Assembly (NCBI GenBank): GCA_037176905.1
Contig: JBBBWG010028688.1
Span: 1-41,201 of the forward strand
Direction of reading: 5' to 3'
Length of the DNA stretch: 41,201 nucleotides
DNA from: Azolla pinnata
Taxonomy: Eukaryota > Streptophyta > Polypodiopsida > Salviniales > Salviniaceae
This document shows, piece after piece, positions 11,601 through 23,955 of this stretch. The notes under the pieces are model-generated. The model saw only the letters and a list, made by a program, of their open reading frames with translations. It was not told the DNA's origin and made no database searches. Each line of letters starts with the position of its first letter. The first letter of the stretch is position 1. The translations under genes and the position numbers were made by a program.

Positions 11601-14600
11601 GATATTTCATGCTTGCATAGCTATGAGTTCCATTATTTGGGCGTTTCTTGAGATTTCTGTATCTTACAGCTGGAAAAAATTGGCAATGAAGACGAGGCCT
11701 CAAGTTGTCTTCTTTTGATCGATTGGTCTGAGTGGATTGATGATTTCCTGTCTCGTATTTTCATATTACTCTTACACCTTGAACCGAGTAACCATTCGTA
11801 AGTTCTTTGGTTTCTGGAGTTCTAATTGAATTTAAGCCGTATTCAAAATATTGTCAGATAGGAATCAGAATGTCTGTAACTCTAAAATTTCAGAGTGCAT
11901 AAGCACTAACTAATTTTGCTGATCTAATCACAGGATTGAGGCAACAGAAAATAATCTGTCAAGCATGTTTGGCAAATCTTTTCTTGCATCTGGGGGTTCT
12001 TTCTACCTATATACGCTTCAGATTTTTTTCTCAAAATTGACTGGACCCCTTTTTGACCAGGTTATGACTTATCTATATGTTAGTTTCTTGGATCCTGATA
12101 CGTGGTACTATGTTTCTATTCTGTTCTATCATTTATATGCATCCAGCTAGAAGACATTTCAAATCGTTTCTTGATCTATTTGCCATGCTATGGAAAGAGA
12201 ATTTGGATTTGTTTATTGAGGAGATTTTTGCTAAAGATGTGCATTGTGTTTGTAGGAATAGTGAATTGAGTTTTTAGTTTAATAGTGCTCGGTTTTGGGT
12301 CAAGTAGAAATACAGTTTTGTTGATTACAATTTCTCAATAGATATTATTTGATAAAGATGTGTGAGAGCAATCTGTTTGTTAGGAGTTGAATAATATAGT
12401 TCAAAGGCAGTATCATCAATGATTAGTCTTTCTTTCCTGCGTTTAGGCTATGAGGAGGGTTGCAAAGTTTGTGCATAATGAGACAATTAGGGGGGCTGTT
12501 GCTGAAATTGGATTACTTTGCACGGCAGTCGTCTATGCAAGTCCACAAAATGGTGTTTCTGATTTAATGAGGCCGATTATGTGCTCTGTATTGTCTTTCC
12601 TTGAAGATTGTCCTCCTACAGGTTTCAGTGGAGTTCTCAATCCAGATGCCCATTTTGATATAAAGGTGCTGTGAACTCTTTCAATGAAAGAATTTTTAAT
12701 CACTAAATCATTGTATCATCAAATCATTTTCTATTGAACTTTGCAGCTGGTGCTGTCTCCCGCATTGGAATCATCAATTATCTACCAAATGAATATTGTA
12801 CTACTAGGACTTATGTTTGCAGGTGAACATGTGCTGCAATGCCAGCAACTTCTCAAGGAAATGATTTCTAGGAGTTTTGATGCGCCATCTGCAAAGGTGA
12901 TTGCCAACTATGGGTTTTATTTGTGATAATAATTAGTATGCATTTATCTTTTTGAGTTTGTGATCTGTTTAAAATAGATGTATTATCTTGTTATAACAAG
13001 ATAGTTCACATTGGTAGCTTTCCATAGAAAGGTAGGAACTTTCAAGTTCACTTTATGAATAATTACAGGTAAAAATTTCTAAGTAGTATGGAATTACTAA
13101 TACTAAATCCACCGACCCCTCTACAATTGATGTCTTATCGTTAACTACATTTTTAAGAAAAGAAGTATTCAGGTTAATCAATTGAGAAGATATTAGTCTT
13201 GTTATCTAGAAAAAACCCATTAACGAAAAAGTGACCTGAAGAGAATGTGCAGGAATGAAATACAATTTATCATGATTGGAACTGATTAAATGTAGTGTAC
13301 AAATTGTTTTGTGCTTCATGAATATCTATTGTACTTGATTTTACATGGAATTCTACATGCTTGATAGGTACTTGAGTTTGTAGATAATCTAAGGTATCTA
13401 GCAGCATTCTATTGTGACTCCTAGTACATAAGCATGGAATATGTAGTTCCTTTAGGGTTGAATAATCTTTTTGTCCAGCTATGTATATTGACTTAGAAAA
13501 CATGTGCAGTAAGTAAAATTACGTGCAGCTTGGGTGGTTCATGATGATGTTCTGCATAAAATACCCTTGGAAGTTGTTAGATCAGAAGCGATTTTATTGT
13601 TGTTTACATACATTCAGGTAAATGAGGCTGGTGGCTATTTGCTGAGTTCTATACTTGGGAATGCCATATTTTACTATCCACTAAATCAGTTCAAGTATGT
13701 TGATATCCACTATTAGTTTAGTCACATCTTTACTTTGAATAGTGTCTCTTGAATTTTTGATATACATGTATATGATATTATCTGTAATATAGGCTATATG
13801 AGCAATACCCTGGATTAGATGGTGTAGAAGCTTGGATAAGCACAAAACTTGAAGATGACCTGGGGTGGAAAAGTGGCCCTAAGTGGCATCTTCCAAGCTC
13901 AAATGAAATTGCTTTTGCAAATGAGCTCTTGGATTTGCATCTCAAGGCTGCACTTGCAGATCTGAAGAAAATTTGTCAACATAATAATCAAGAGAATTCA
14001 GGTTGGTTACATTTGATTATTTGAAAAAATTATAGAGACGACTTTAGTTTCTCTGAATGTGCAGATCTTTTAGCTCATGGTTAAGACCAATTTCTGTTAA
14101 TGACATGTTGGTATCTTTTAGTGAAAATGTGGGCTATGCCTGTAGAAATATTTACTGTATATCTATCCTTTCAGGGGCCTCAGCAGAAGAAAAAGAACAT
14201 TTACGTGTTCTTCTTCTTCGCATCAATTCATCTTTACGTGGTATACGGTCTTGCTTGCCTGATTTCCTAGAGTGTCAAGGCCTTGTAGACCCTCAACACG
14301 TGCAACCTTATTTCATCGCTGGAGCTTCTGGAGCCAGTGTAGGCTCTGTTGAACTCAGGGAAGAGGCTGCTGTCACCCTACATCTATGTTGCAAGTATGG
14401 CTTTAACTCTGTGCAGACAGACACTTTGTAAGCTGTATTGAAACTGTTGCTGTGTTAAAAAAGCTATATTGAAACCGTTAGTGTTGGTATGCAGTTATTT
14501 GTTGGAAAAATGGTCTGATGAAAGTGGCCTGCTTTCATTGCTTTCCAGCTGTATAGCCATTGTTGGAAATTCTGGTACTAGTATTCAATTTGCTAATATA

Positions 14601-17600
14601 AGACTTTTTGTCTGTTTCTCGTACCAGTAAAGAAAAAAAAGTTTATTTTAAAAAAATGAAAGAATGTATTGATATGCTCAATGAAGTTCATCATAATTTA
14701 TTTTGATAGGTGGGTTAGAGTTTGCTGAGTGGTCAAGTGCAAAAGATTCCTGTCATGCAGAGTCAAAGAGTTTGACAGAAGCACCTATTAATTTCATAAC
14801 TGATCTTCATGGAAAGGGATATCGCAGGTTTTCCATTGCAAGTCTTAGTTGTATCCAGTCAATTTGTCCTCATCAATAAGCATACCAGAGATTGTATATT
14901 TTGTATGAATTCTCTAAATATTAGCTTCACTCTTCCTCTGTTGAATGTGGTTTTGCTGTGTTTTCCCTTTTGTTTTCTGTTCTTTTTTGCAGGCCAAAGT
15001 GGCTTGTTGTTGAGCTCGCATATCATCACAATCTTTGGCGTGCATCACAATCTCACTATAATTTGTTTCGTGCTCGAGATGATGATGTTCAGGTTCCAGT
15101 GAGTATTATGGTTGTAATTCAGGACCTTGTCAAGCTTACTCTTCACAATTATGACACAATTCGAATGTAAGTCTGCCAATCCTTTTAGCATAAGCTGCCA
15201 CTAAGACCAAAAGTGAATATTGTAAGAAATAAAATAAAACTGAAAGTGATGAGAAACCCTGAACGCAATGATAAAAAGAAAGAAAAGAAAAGAGTTTTTT
15301 AGAGGCCAGAAGCTGAACAGGAAAATAAATCTTGACTTGTTCTATGTCTCAAGTAGAAAAGAAAGTAAGCTAAATATATAACCACAAATAAGATCTTAGT
15401 GAGGCTTGATTCTTTTTAAAATGTGGCCTGTATTTGTCGATGACACGGGTGATGAGGCTTTTGTCCCTTTGCTTGTGGCCTATATGCTTGACACAGTTCG
15501 GTTGCTTGATCAATGGCGACTCTTCATTTATTGTTCTCAAGGAGTCTCTTCGTATATTCCATGGTTTAGTTGTTTGATTTATAGTTGATTTGAGGAGGTT
15601 TTGATCTCTCCCTGTGATAATATCTGTTGTGAGTGCCTGATGATGAATCCATTATGTTATATTTGTGAAGAGGGCCTTATATTTGTCTGGGTCACGCTAT
15701 TCAATAGAATATTATCTCTATCACGCCTTTGTAGGGCGCTAACCTGAAGACATAGAAGAATGCAAAGCATTGTGAATTAAATATTCTTTATAAGATGTTG
15801 ATTCTGAGCAAAGCATCAATGCAGCAAGATATAACCTGTGTTGATACAAAGGTAGCAGGAGAAATTGATCATCAATTTGAGTTAATCCTTGGTCGCAGGA
15901 TGGTTTCTTCTAAAGATCTAAGAGGTAGATTTTATCTATATTGGATCTGAAGTTAGTTAAGGAAAATAAGGGTAACTATCCTTTCTTACTATCATGCAGA
16001 CATTGGTATTGAGGTCTATCTAAATAATAAGGTCCATACATATATAAGCACTTTTATGGTGATGGTGGGCAAGATTTCTTGATAAGAGACCATGTATGTC
16101 CTAGTAATGCCCTCTAGATTGCTAATTGAATAGTTTTGTGCCTGGTGATTCTTCTGCATGGAAATTATGGTGAGATGGTACGGCCAAGAAATATTGAACA
16201 TGCAGGGAGGTTGTTTGTCTCTGATAAACTGTGATGCTTATGTTCATGTCGGCATGTATTTCAATTGTCACTTGTCATGATGAACTGAACACAACTACAA
16301 ATATTCTAAGTAATTATATGTGACAAGAGCTTTACCAAGCATATATTAAATACATAAAGATACTATTTGGATAGAATTTCGTGCATGGTGATTTCTAATC
16401 TTTCTGTATATTTGCTGCCAATCTTCATCGAAGTTTGAAACTTTCTGTATATGTTTTTTATTTCGTAGAATGGCAACATCATCGCTAAAGAAACTCTTCA
16501 AACGGTTCCCACGCTCGATCAAGGAGGCAATCCCAGAGCTTCTTAATAGCTTACAAGATCGTCTTGCACCAGAGCATGCAGCTCTAGGTTCATGCACAAT
16601 GCTTTCATCAAGGGCTATATCACGGCACCTGATGCAGGTAATGAAAGGATGTCTGTAAAATAATAATATCAGTTTTGTCATCTTATTTAATCTTTTGTTG
16701 CAGAATTTTGATGCATTATCCAGCTTCCTTCTAGCTATTTTGCAAAGGTCAGTTCAAATTAGAGTTATAAATATAATGCATTCATGCCATCAGTGTAAAC
16801 TAAGAACTCACAAGTGGCATCTTGATCATGTGCATCTTTCAAAATGAATTCTAATTTTTATTGCCCCTTGGAAATAAAGAGGCTAAAATGATGGATAAAG
16901 TCTAAGTTAAATTGACGTTTTCTCAGAGGCTGAAATGGTCATAACAAGTTTTGAAAGAGTCTAGATGTCTACGAACATAGGATCTGGCTCTTTCATCCAG
17001 AGATAAGCAAGAAAACTTAAGAAAAATGAAAAGTAAAGAAATCCTTGAGAATACTACCAAATAAACCACGATTGAAGAATCTTATTACCGACGTTTTCAT
17101 GTCATAGAGACTGAAACTTTTCGCTTCAGCATACTCCTAACTTGTATCAATCCAACATGGAGAGGTTCCCGAAGCAAGGCAAGTACTGATGGCAGGAGAT
17201 GTGAGGATAATCCAAATGCCTGGACCTTCATGCCTGACAATTGCTATTGCCTGACCTATTGACCTTGACCTGCTTATCGTATGAGCAGAGCTAAAGAAAT
17301 TGTGATTGCTTTCTTAAATGTTCTTTCTTCTTATGTATGGTATGACTTTATGGTTTTCGACAATTATTGCTGGAATTTGTTTGGAATCTCGCTTGAGATT
17401 TAGCATCTAGCTAAATATGGCTATGTTTGCAATTCCTTATCTATATTTTCTATAAGTATGAATTTATGGTTTTCGACCACTATTGCTGGAATTTTTTTGG
17501 AGGCTCGACTTAAATTTAGCATCTAGCTAAATATGTCTATGTTTACGATTCCTCGTTGATTTTTCACCATTTTTGGGGCTTTTATGTGTTAACTTTTATA

Positions 17601-20600
17601 GCTTGGTTTTGGGGCTTGAAATTTGACATTAGCTTGTGAACATATCACAGGTGGGAAATAACAGATCGAAATAGACAGTATGACTCGTTATATGCACAAA
17701 TAGAGAGTGATGCTACACCTTTTTAATATTGCCTCAATGGAATATTATGGCTCATGTTTAACCATTTGTTGTTCTTTCTTCTTTCAAGATTGTGATACTG
17801 CTTTCCTCTAATATATAGAGATAGCATTCGTGCTTTCATTCTTTCAGAATATGCCCCTAATTGATGTCTTACCCCGAGTTCTTTGGTGGTGCTTGGCAGG
17901 CTTGGTCCTGTTTTCCTTGTTAGGTAGAGATAGCTATTGCTATATTAAGAAATAAAGTGATTAGACATCTATGAAATAGCTATTGCTATCTTAAGTAAGG
18001 AAGTGAATAGACATCCTTGAACTAGACTTTAACTTTCATCATTGAATCTATACCAAGGGCGGAGATTCCCTTAGATCTTAGGCTATGCTGCACACCTGCC
18101 ATGTGATTTCTTTTTTATCTTTACTTCTATGGAGATTAGATTCTGAACCTGAACCCCAAGGTCTTCTTTTTGCTTTTCTCTTTCCTTTGCTGGAACTCTG
18201 AAAATCATGAAATTACTATGGATAGCTTTTCTTTTATCTTGCCAGCAAAAAGATATATATTGTTTTTCATCTTTTTACTTCAAAATTGAACAATGGTCAC
18301 ATGGTACCACATGTCATTATTCCGAACATTGTCATGTAAACATGCTTAAGATTGTTTATTACTAGGTTATCCCCATTTACCCGTGAGATGGTGTGCTTGT
18401 CACACAAAAAAAGATGCCATTCTAATCTTTAAAGAGAGAAGCAGTATTTATAAACAGATAGAATATAATCCTTACTGATTTATCAGACATTAATCCCTAG
18501 TTTCCATAAACATAGTAGCAAGCATTGGTACTGAGGGTATCTGGTAGTAAGGTTTAGTGCTGGGTAACTGGCAAAAGAGGAACTTAAAATGTAAGAATGC
18601 CATACTCGTATATCTTACCATGAACTGATTTGTCAGCAGTCTCGTACAAATTGATGTTCCAGAATTTTACTGGTAGTTATTATTTCGATTTCTGCATGCT
18701 TACCATTTTTGCATGATAAAAACATTGCCATTACTTATTCCTGTTTCTATTTTTAAAGGTTATTGTTTGAAAATATGCAATTTCCATAAAATATCAGATT
18801 AAGTTTTCTGCTTTCATTTTTTCTAATTATGGCCTTTGTTGTTGGGAAACAGTGAACATCATGAAAGTTTCAAAGCACAAAATGCGATAAACGAGGTAAC
18901 TTACACAGATATTAATATGCTCAATTAAAAAGATTGAGTTATATTGGCCCGATAAGAGTTCTTTTGTCAAACCAGACGCTAGATTGATTGGCAATAGTAA
19001 GGGATCTGCTTCACAATAATCCTGATTTTCAAAAGAAGTGCCAAATTCTGAACAGTAGATGTAAAGTCTGTAAAGTCTCTAAGTTTCAAGCAGCAAATGT
19101 GAAAGAGTGCTGAGCATGGAAGTTCTGGAAGCGTGTATATACTCTGTACATTGTTTGGCTTCTGAGCATTTCGACTAGCATCTTGGTTAATATCTATGAA
19201 AGTAGAGCCTCTATATAAAATACACATCTGACAATGAAAAGGAACATTGCAAATACCGATAAATCTTATTTTAGAGAATCACCTACGATGAGTCCTCTTA
19301 TGCTTAACTTCACCTCTGCCGATTTCCAGCTATTCGTCATTTTCATTATGCGATTTGGTGGTCTTCGCATGGATCATATTCAGAAATCTGGTTATTTTGA
19401 GAATTATGCTTCTCTTGTAAAGAGAATTCAGAGCATCTGTTCTAGTATTGATAGTACACATTGGAGGTAAGAATATGCTATTTGATTTGAGATCTATTTC
19501 TCGTTATTAGTTCCATGTTTTTTGAATTGAACTACGTATCCTTGGCTCTGTTTAGGTATGGTTTAATGGCACATGGAATGCTCTTGCTTCTGTCAGCCTG
19601 CGATTCAGAATCCAATATCCACAGTAATGTAGCAGGTAATGGGACATGGGTAAAGTGTGATTATGCAATAGTTCTTCAATCTATAAGGTTGGGTTAATTT
19701 GCAGGGCACTTTTTGTCAAATTTAAGAAGTGAGCTTCCACCACTGCGTGTTCTATCAGCTGCTGCACTTGTCTTGCTTTTAGAAATCTCTCATGGAAAAA
19801 GCAAGGAATCCATTTCTGAATCTGTGGGAGGGAATTCTGAAGATGTGAAAGCAATGCAGACTCCTCTTTCTTCTACACTCCTTGAAACAGACTTTGGAAA
19901 AGTCACACTACAGAATCTTTCTGTTGATCATCATTACGCAGATGGGCAGATACGTTCTGGGCAGGGTAGATCTGTTGGTCAATTTTCTGAAAAAAAAAAT
20001 TCCATGGTATGGGTGCCAAGGAACTTACGCTCATGGCCTAGGACAAGGACATGGGATTCTACGATGAAAGGTGATGCATTCTCACCAAAATCTGCAAAGC
20101 TATTTCAGCTACTTGTTCAGGAATGTGGTATGGCTGCAATAGAAGCTTTTCGCAGTCCTTTGCAGAAGGCAGTTGTTGAGCCTGAGGATCGAGGATTGCA
20201 GTGTGCTGTTGCTGAAGTCATTGCAGGGTTTCTTCATGCAGATGCTATATGTGTTACTGATGCATGGAATGAGTGGCTTTGCTCCTTAGTAAAGAATTTC
20301 CTTAATCAGTCATCAGTTGAATCAATCCCTGAGTGGGCTGCATGCATTCGCTTTATAGTGACAAGGAAAGGAAGACTAGGCAAAAAGATTCCTGCTATGA
20401 GATCACTGATTATGTCATGCCTTGCTGATCGAGTTGCAGCCACTGCATCATCCAATGCCATTGTCAAACACTTTACGTTTCTGTGGACTGCGGTTGCAGA
20501 GTCTCCAATTTCTGATGATGAACCACATGAAGCAGCTTTTCAACAGGCACTATTGAATGAAGCTTTGTGTTTTGTACGACATCCTGCTCCTCAGGTATAT

Positions 20601-23600
20601 CCTATATTTAAACTGAATGAATTCTGTATGCGGATAAATAGAATGATTAATCTGAACTAGGTTGGATATGTTGGAAGGGGGTTTCATTCTAAACTGATGC
20701 AAAAACGGGAATCACTATGATACTGTAATTTATCTAGTGAGGGTATAATTTCTAGTGTAATTTCAGCATTGGCATTAATGACCTCCAATGTCATATAGGA
20801 TACGAGATCTTATATTGTAACTCTGAAGCCATAAATGGGGTACTGGAACTGAAAGCAGAAAGTAGTAGGAAATTTAGTTTCATGTTTTGGTTTACAAATT
20901 CGGATAGGTGCTGAATTTGTGAGACTAATTGAACCCTAATTTGGAATTTAGTACATCTTGATAGCACTCTAGCCTGCAATATTTTTGAAGTGAAGGGACA
21001 TTACTCCATTCTCTGAATGTTTTAATGATACTACGTACGATACCTGCATATGTGAGCTTATTTCATTACTCTACCTCAGGTTCGTGAAGTTGTGGGTACG
21101 ACAATTTGCATTATATTTACCAATCTTGAAGATTATAACGCTCGCATTCCCAGCTCTAATGGAAAGGAAATTCCAATAGAAAACACAGTTGACTGGATTA
21201 TAAAAGAAGCAATATCTGCATCTGTTAAATGTCAAAATGAAGTGATTCAATCAGATGAGTCAGCTGCAGCAGAAAACATTTTACCTACAAGCACCAGCAT
21301 TAGTAACGGCAAGACTGGTGATGATGTACAGGAATCCATTCGATTTACGGAGACGGTAGTGCATATCTTTGTGTAGAATTTTCATGTTGCAGTTGTTTCT
21401 TTATGATTTATTGAGGTAAATGCTGTAACATTTTGCAGGTTTTGTACCTTGTTATTACAGCAATGAAATCTGGTCGGTCACATCCATTGATGCATATTAT
21501 TGTTGGAGTATTACAGCCAATTCTCTCTCTGCAGGTAGAACTAAGTTTTCAGACAGGACAATAATATCAAGTCTAAATTATTTCTGAAGATCTGCAAATA
21601 TTCATACGATCTAAACTATATTTGAACCTGAACGCAATTGACTTATGCTGTTCTGTTTTGGACATGCAGGAAACATCTCACAAGGATCTCTCATCTTTGG
21701 CAAAAGTAGCACTTCAGTTCCTCAAGTTCCAAATCTTTCCAAATGCACAACGTGAAAGAGCTGTGTCAGCTATTTTGTCAGCAGCTGCTGATAGTAATTG
21801 GCGGACAAGAAGCACTAGCTTGAGCTTCCTTCAGTCATTTTTGTATAGGTATCTCTAGCAATCTAATTTTTATTTTTTAAGTAAGATTATGGAAACCAGT
21901 ATATGAACCTTTTTTCATGTGGTGCAGGCACACTTTTCTGCTATCTGCAGATAGTCTTCTCAGACTATGGAGCAAAATAGAGGATCTGCTTGCTGACCCG
22001 CAATTTGAGGTTAGCAATACAAAACTTTCAAGCCTGTGCGTGTTTAAGCATTGTGACTTGGAAGGCCAAACAAGAACATAGATCTTAAAATATCAATTTC
22101 ATTTCGAGAAAAATAATCTGGAATTTCGTAAGATGCGATATAATTTTAAAGGTAAATACAATGGTATTACTGAGATTAGATGGATTGGATGTTAAAGGTT
22201 CGATTTCCAATATTGGCTGCCCTGAGGTACTGTGCAAGTGAGGTCCCTATCAGGTGATAAAGGCACTCTTTGAAGCACTTATTGCTAGTGCCCCACAGAG
22301 AACAGTCCCAAGCAGTGGGTTTGCGTAGTGAGCCAGAGCCTTGTAAGGAAAGAGTGAGGAGCCCCCAGAGGTTCCTTCAAAACACACTCCCTCGAAGTTA
22401 AATCGAACATTGATAGGAGATGATACCTTTATAAAATAAAATGAGGATGAGAATAGATGACATGATTTTGGTCGAGTGAGAGATGGCATGAATTGTGGTT
22501 CGTTTTGTGCCATTTGTGATGCCTCATTAGTTGTTACATTGTTTGGCTTCTTTTAACCATCTGTTCCTCTTGCCTTTCCCAAGTAGCTACTCCGTTCTAA
22601 CCGAGTGTCCTGTGTTTCAGTTCAAAAAATCAGTAAAGTGGTGAACATGATTCCATATGTCGATGTCACAATTGTCAGATCAGTTCCTGCATAGATTGGG
22701 TGTATGTATACCTGTCCCAATTTGTACCTGATGTGAATGGGGTCCTAGGACGGGGTGCCTGAGAATCAATGTGGAAGGGGGCCTTACTTATCTAAAACAA
22801 TTCAATAACCACCAAAACTAAAAGTAATTATTATCCTTAATCTGGAAATTATAAGCTACTCACCATGATAACATTTCGTCCTCATTGTGTAAGGTCTCAT
22901 GATATTTATTTATTTTGCTTTATGCTAATTTGTTGCTAAAGTTGTGTTGCCATTAAGAGGCTGCAATTTAAACACTTAGTGTCTGTACATGTACTATTGG
23001 TTTCCCTTTTCGACTTTTCTTTTACTTTATACCTTCAGGTAAGAGAACTTGCCGCAGTCACACTGACTGGCATGATGAAAGGTGCTGATGAACTATCAAA
23101 AAACTTTCGTGAGAGACAACTGCATAATGCTGTGGGGTTGTTACGTACCACTAGGTCGCAAAGGAGGTACACTATTAAGTTGAGATTGACTGTTTTCAGT
23201 ATCGTTTTCTGTAGTATAAATTATGATTATATCTGTATGTACTTCAGGAGAGCTTCAACTGATGCCAGCTTAACTCCAATCAGTATGCATGCCGTTGTTC
23301 TAGGTTTAAGTTCCTGTGCGTTATCAGTCCCATATGACATGCCAAGGTCAGGTCTTGTTTTGCAAACGGGCATATAATCTTTTTATCTTTTGATGGTGTT
23401 ATGTGTCGTTTGCTAACATGTAAGTTGTCATTTCCAGTTGGCTTCCAAAAGTGATAACAACGCTTGCACAATTTGCGCAAGAGTCGCCACCACATGTGAA
23501 GGCGACAGTTCGAAAAACAATGGCCGAGTTTCGCCGTACACATGCTGATGCTTGGGCAATTCAGAGATCCATGTTCACGGACGAGGAATTAGAGGTTAGA

Positions 23601-23733
23601 TTACGAGATGAACAAAGCTGTTTCATTGTGAATTGCCTATAATGCTATATTTGTGTGGAGTGATGTTGTTTTCGTGTTGGTCTCAATGCAGATTCTAAGC
23701 GACACATCTTCATCTGCATCATATTTTGCATAA
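5674..23733 (+). CDS. PA200: Proteasome activator PA200 / PSME4 (Blm10 family), complete
   Basis: PA200 caps the 20S proteasome, mainly in the nucleus, and stimulates ubiquitin-independent degradation. The rebuilt protein has 1832 residues against about 1811 in Arabidopsis. It starts LHVYNAWLPPPVAE, close to the Arabidopsis start, and contains YYHPSNGGSWTQSLERFL, FIAGASGASVGS, SVESIPEWAACIRF, ETSHKDLSSLAKVAL and SVPYDMPSWLP. The C-terminus reads SSSASYFA; the final residues form the HbYX-like tail that docks into 20S alpha-ring pockets. The protein is alpha-solenoid (HEAT-like) throughout. Exons: 5674-5837, 7381-7480, 7566-7678, 8017-8139, 8226-8330, 8391-8586, 9565-9681, 9763-9830, 9918-10019, 10092-10320, 11333-11590, 11670-11797, 11934-12060, 12447-12665, 12747-12896, 13618-13694, 13793-14001, 14175-14394, 14495-14574, 14710-14827, 14993-15166, 16469-16637, 16704-16747, 18853-18895, 19330-19466, 19556-19635, 19705-20594, 21080-21355, 21439-21534, 21670-21848, 21928-22009, 23039-23166, 23248-23346, 23438-23594, 23692-23733. 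All 35 join in frame without a stop. The 8391 acceptor and the 14495 exon start are the least certain borders. Confidence 0.95.
6215..6505 (+). repeat. Three-copy ~87-bp tandem repeat in PA200 intron 1
   Basis: The phrases gccagaaatgttgctgctgc, gctagaaatgttggtgctgc and gttataaatgttggtattgc recur at a spacing of about 87 bp, each followed by a cttaa line. The first two copies are closer to each other than to the third. Confidence 0.75.
6960..7180 (+). repeat. Dispersed repeat C, copy 1 (PA200 intron 1)
   Basis: This matches about 15400-15600 in PA200 intron 21, same orientation. Shared lines include tttgtc(a/g)atgacac/t, ggtgatgaggc, gctcgacaca / gcttgacaca and ttgcttgatc(g/a)atgg. Both copies open a short frame with the shared motif FV(N/D)D(I/T)GDEA, so the repeat may derive from a coding element. 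No terminal structure is visible. Confidence 0.7.
7205..7350 (+). repeat. GA-rich purine tract with ~53-bp duplication
   Basis: A purine-rich stretch, largely gagaga and gggagag, sits just before the PA200 exon 2 acceptor at 7380. The phrase acgaaatcc followed by a gagag line appears twice, at 7246 and 7299. Confidence 0.75.
7700..7950 (+). repeat. Two-copy ~129-bp tandem duplication in PA200 intron 3
   Basis: The line ttccatggatgctatatgat followed by a tgaagtt phrase at about 7710-7755 recurs at about 7838-7885 as ttctatggatatcttatgat. Each copy is followed by a tctggatgaat line. Confidence 0.75.
10598..10715 (+). repeat. Two-copy ~74-bp duplication in PA200 intron 10
   Basis: gataaatataaatatt followed by tagtatgcaac occurs at 10598 and again at 10672, each followed by a tattcact / tatttact gagattagga-like line. 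Confidence 0.75.
15400..15600 (+). repeat. Dispersed repeat C, copy 2 (PA200 intron 21)
   Basis: Partner of 6960-7180 in intron 1 of the same gene, same orientation, diverged. It opens a short frame beginning near 15406 that shares the motif FVDDTGDEAF with the intron 1 copy. It has no splice context fitting PA200 and is treated as intronic repeat. Confidence 0.7.
16748..18852 (+). other. Longest PA200 intron (intron 23, 2.1 kb)
   Basis: It separates a 44-bp exon from a 43-bp exon, so the two tiny exons are easily missed by gene finders. A ~116-bp tandem duplication lies at 17345-17555: ttatggttttcgac followed by tattgctggaattt and a tagcatctagctaaatatg line occurs twice. I see no gene within it. 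Confidence 0.8.
17345..17555 (+). repeat. Two-copy ~116-bp duplication in PA200 intron 23
   Basis: The shared phrases ttatggttttcgac and tagcatctagctaaatatg occur near 17348 and 17400, and again near 17464 and 17517. Confidence 0.8.
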
Positions 23734-23955
23734 TGACATGGAGGGCATGGATCGGTTGCTCTGTCAGGCTGGGGAGTTGGAGTGATCTGAGATAGTAAAC
23801 ACATTTCTGGTATGGTCACTTGTCGAATGGATTCAATTCCATGTTTTAGGCCATGAAATTTGGCACTAAAATCCTCAGGTTTCACTTTCAAGCTCATACA
23901 TAGACAAATGCGAAAACACAAACTGACATACCTGTGCAAGAAGCAAATGGGCGTT

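Noticed and set aside
22250..22513. Minus-strand open frame in PA200 intron 31
   Set aside because: No recognisable domain, and the interval is accounted for as intron between in-phase exons.
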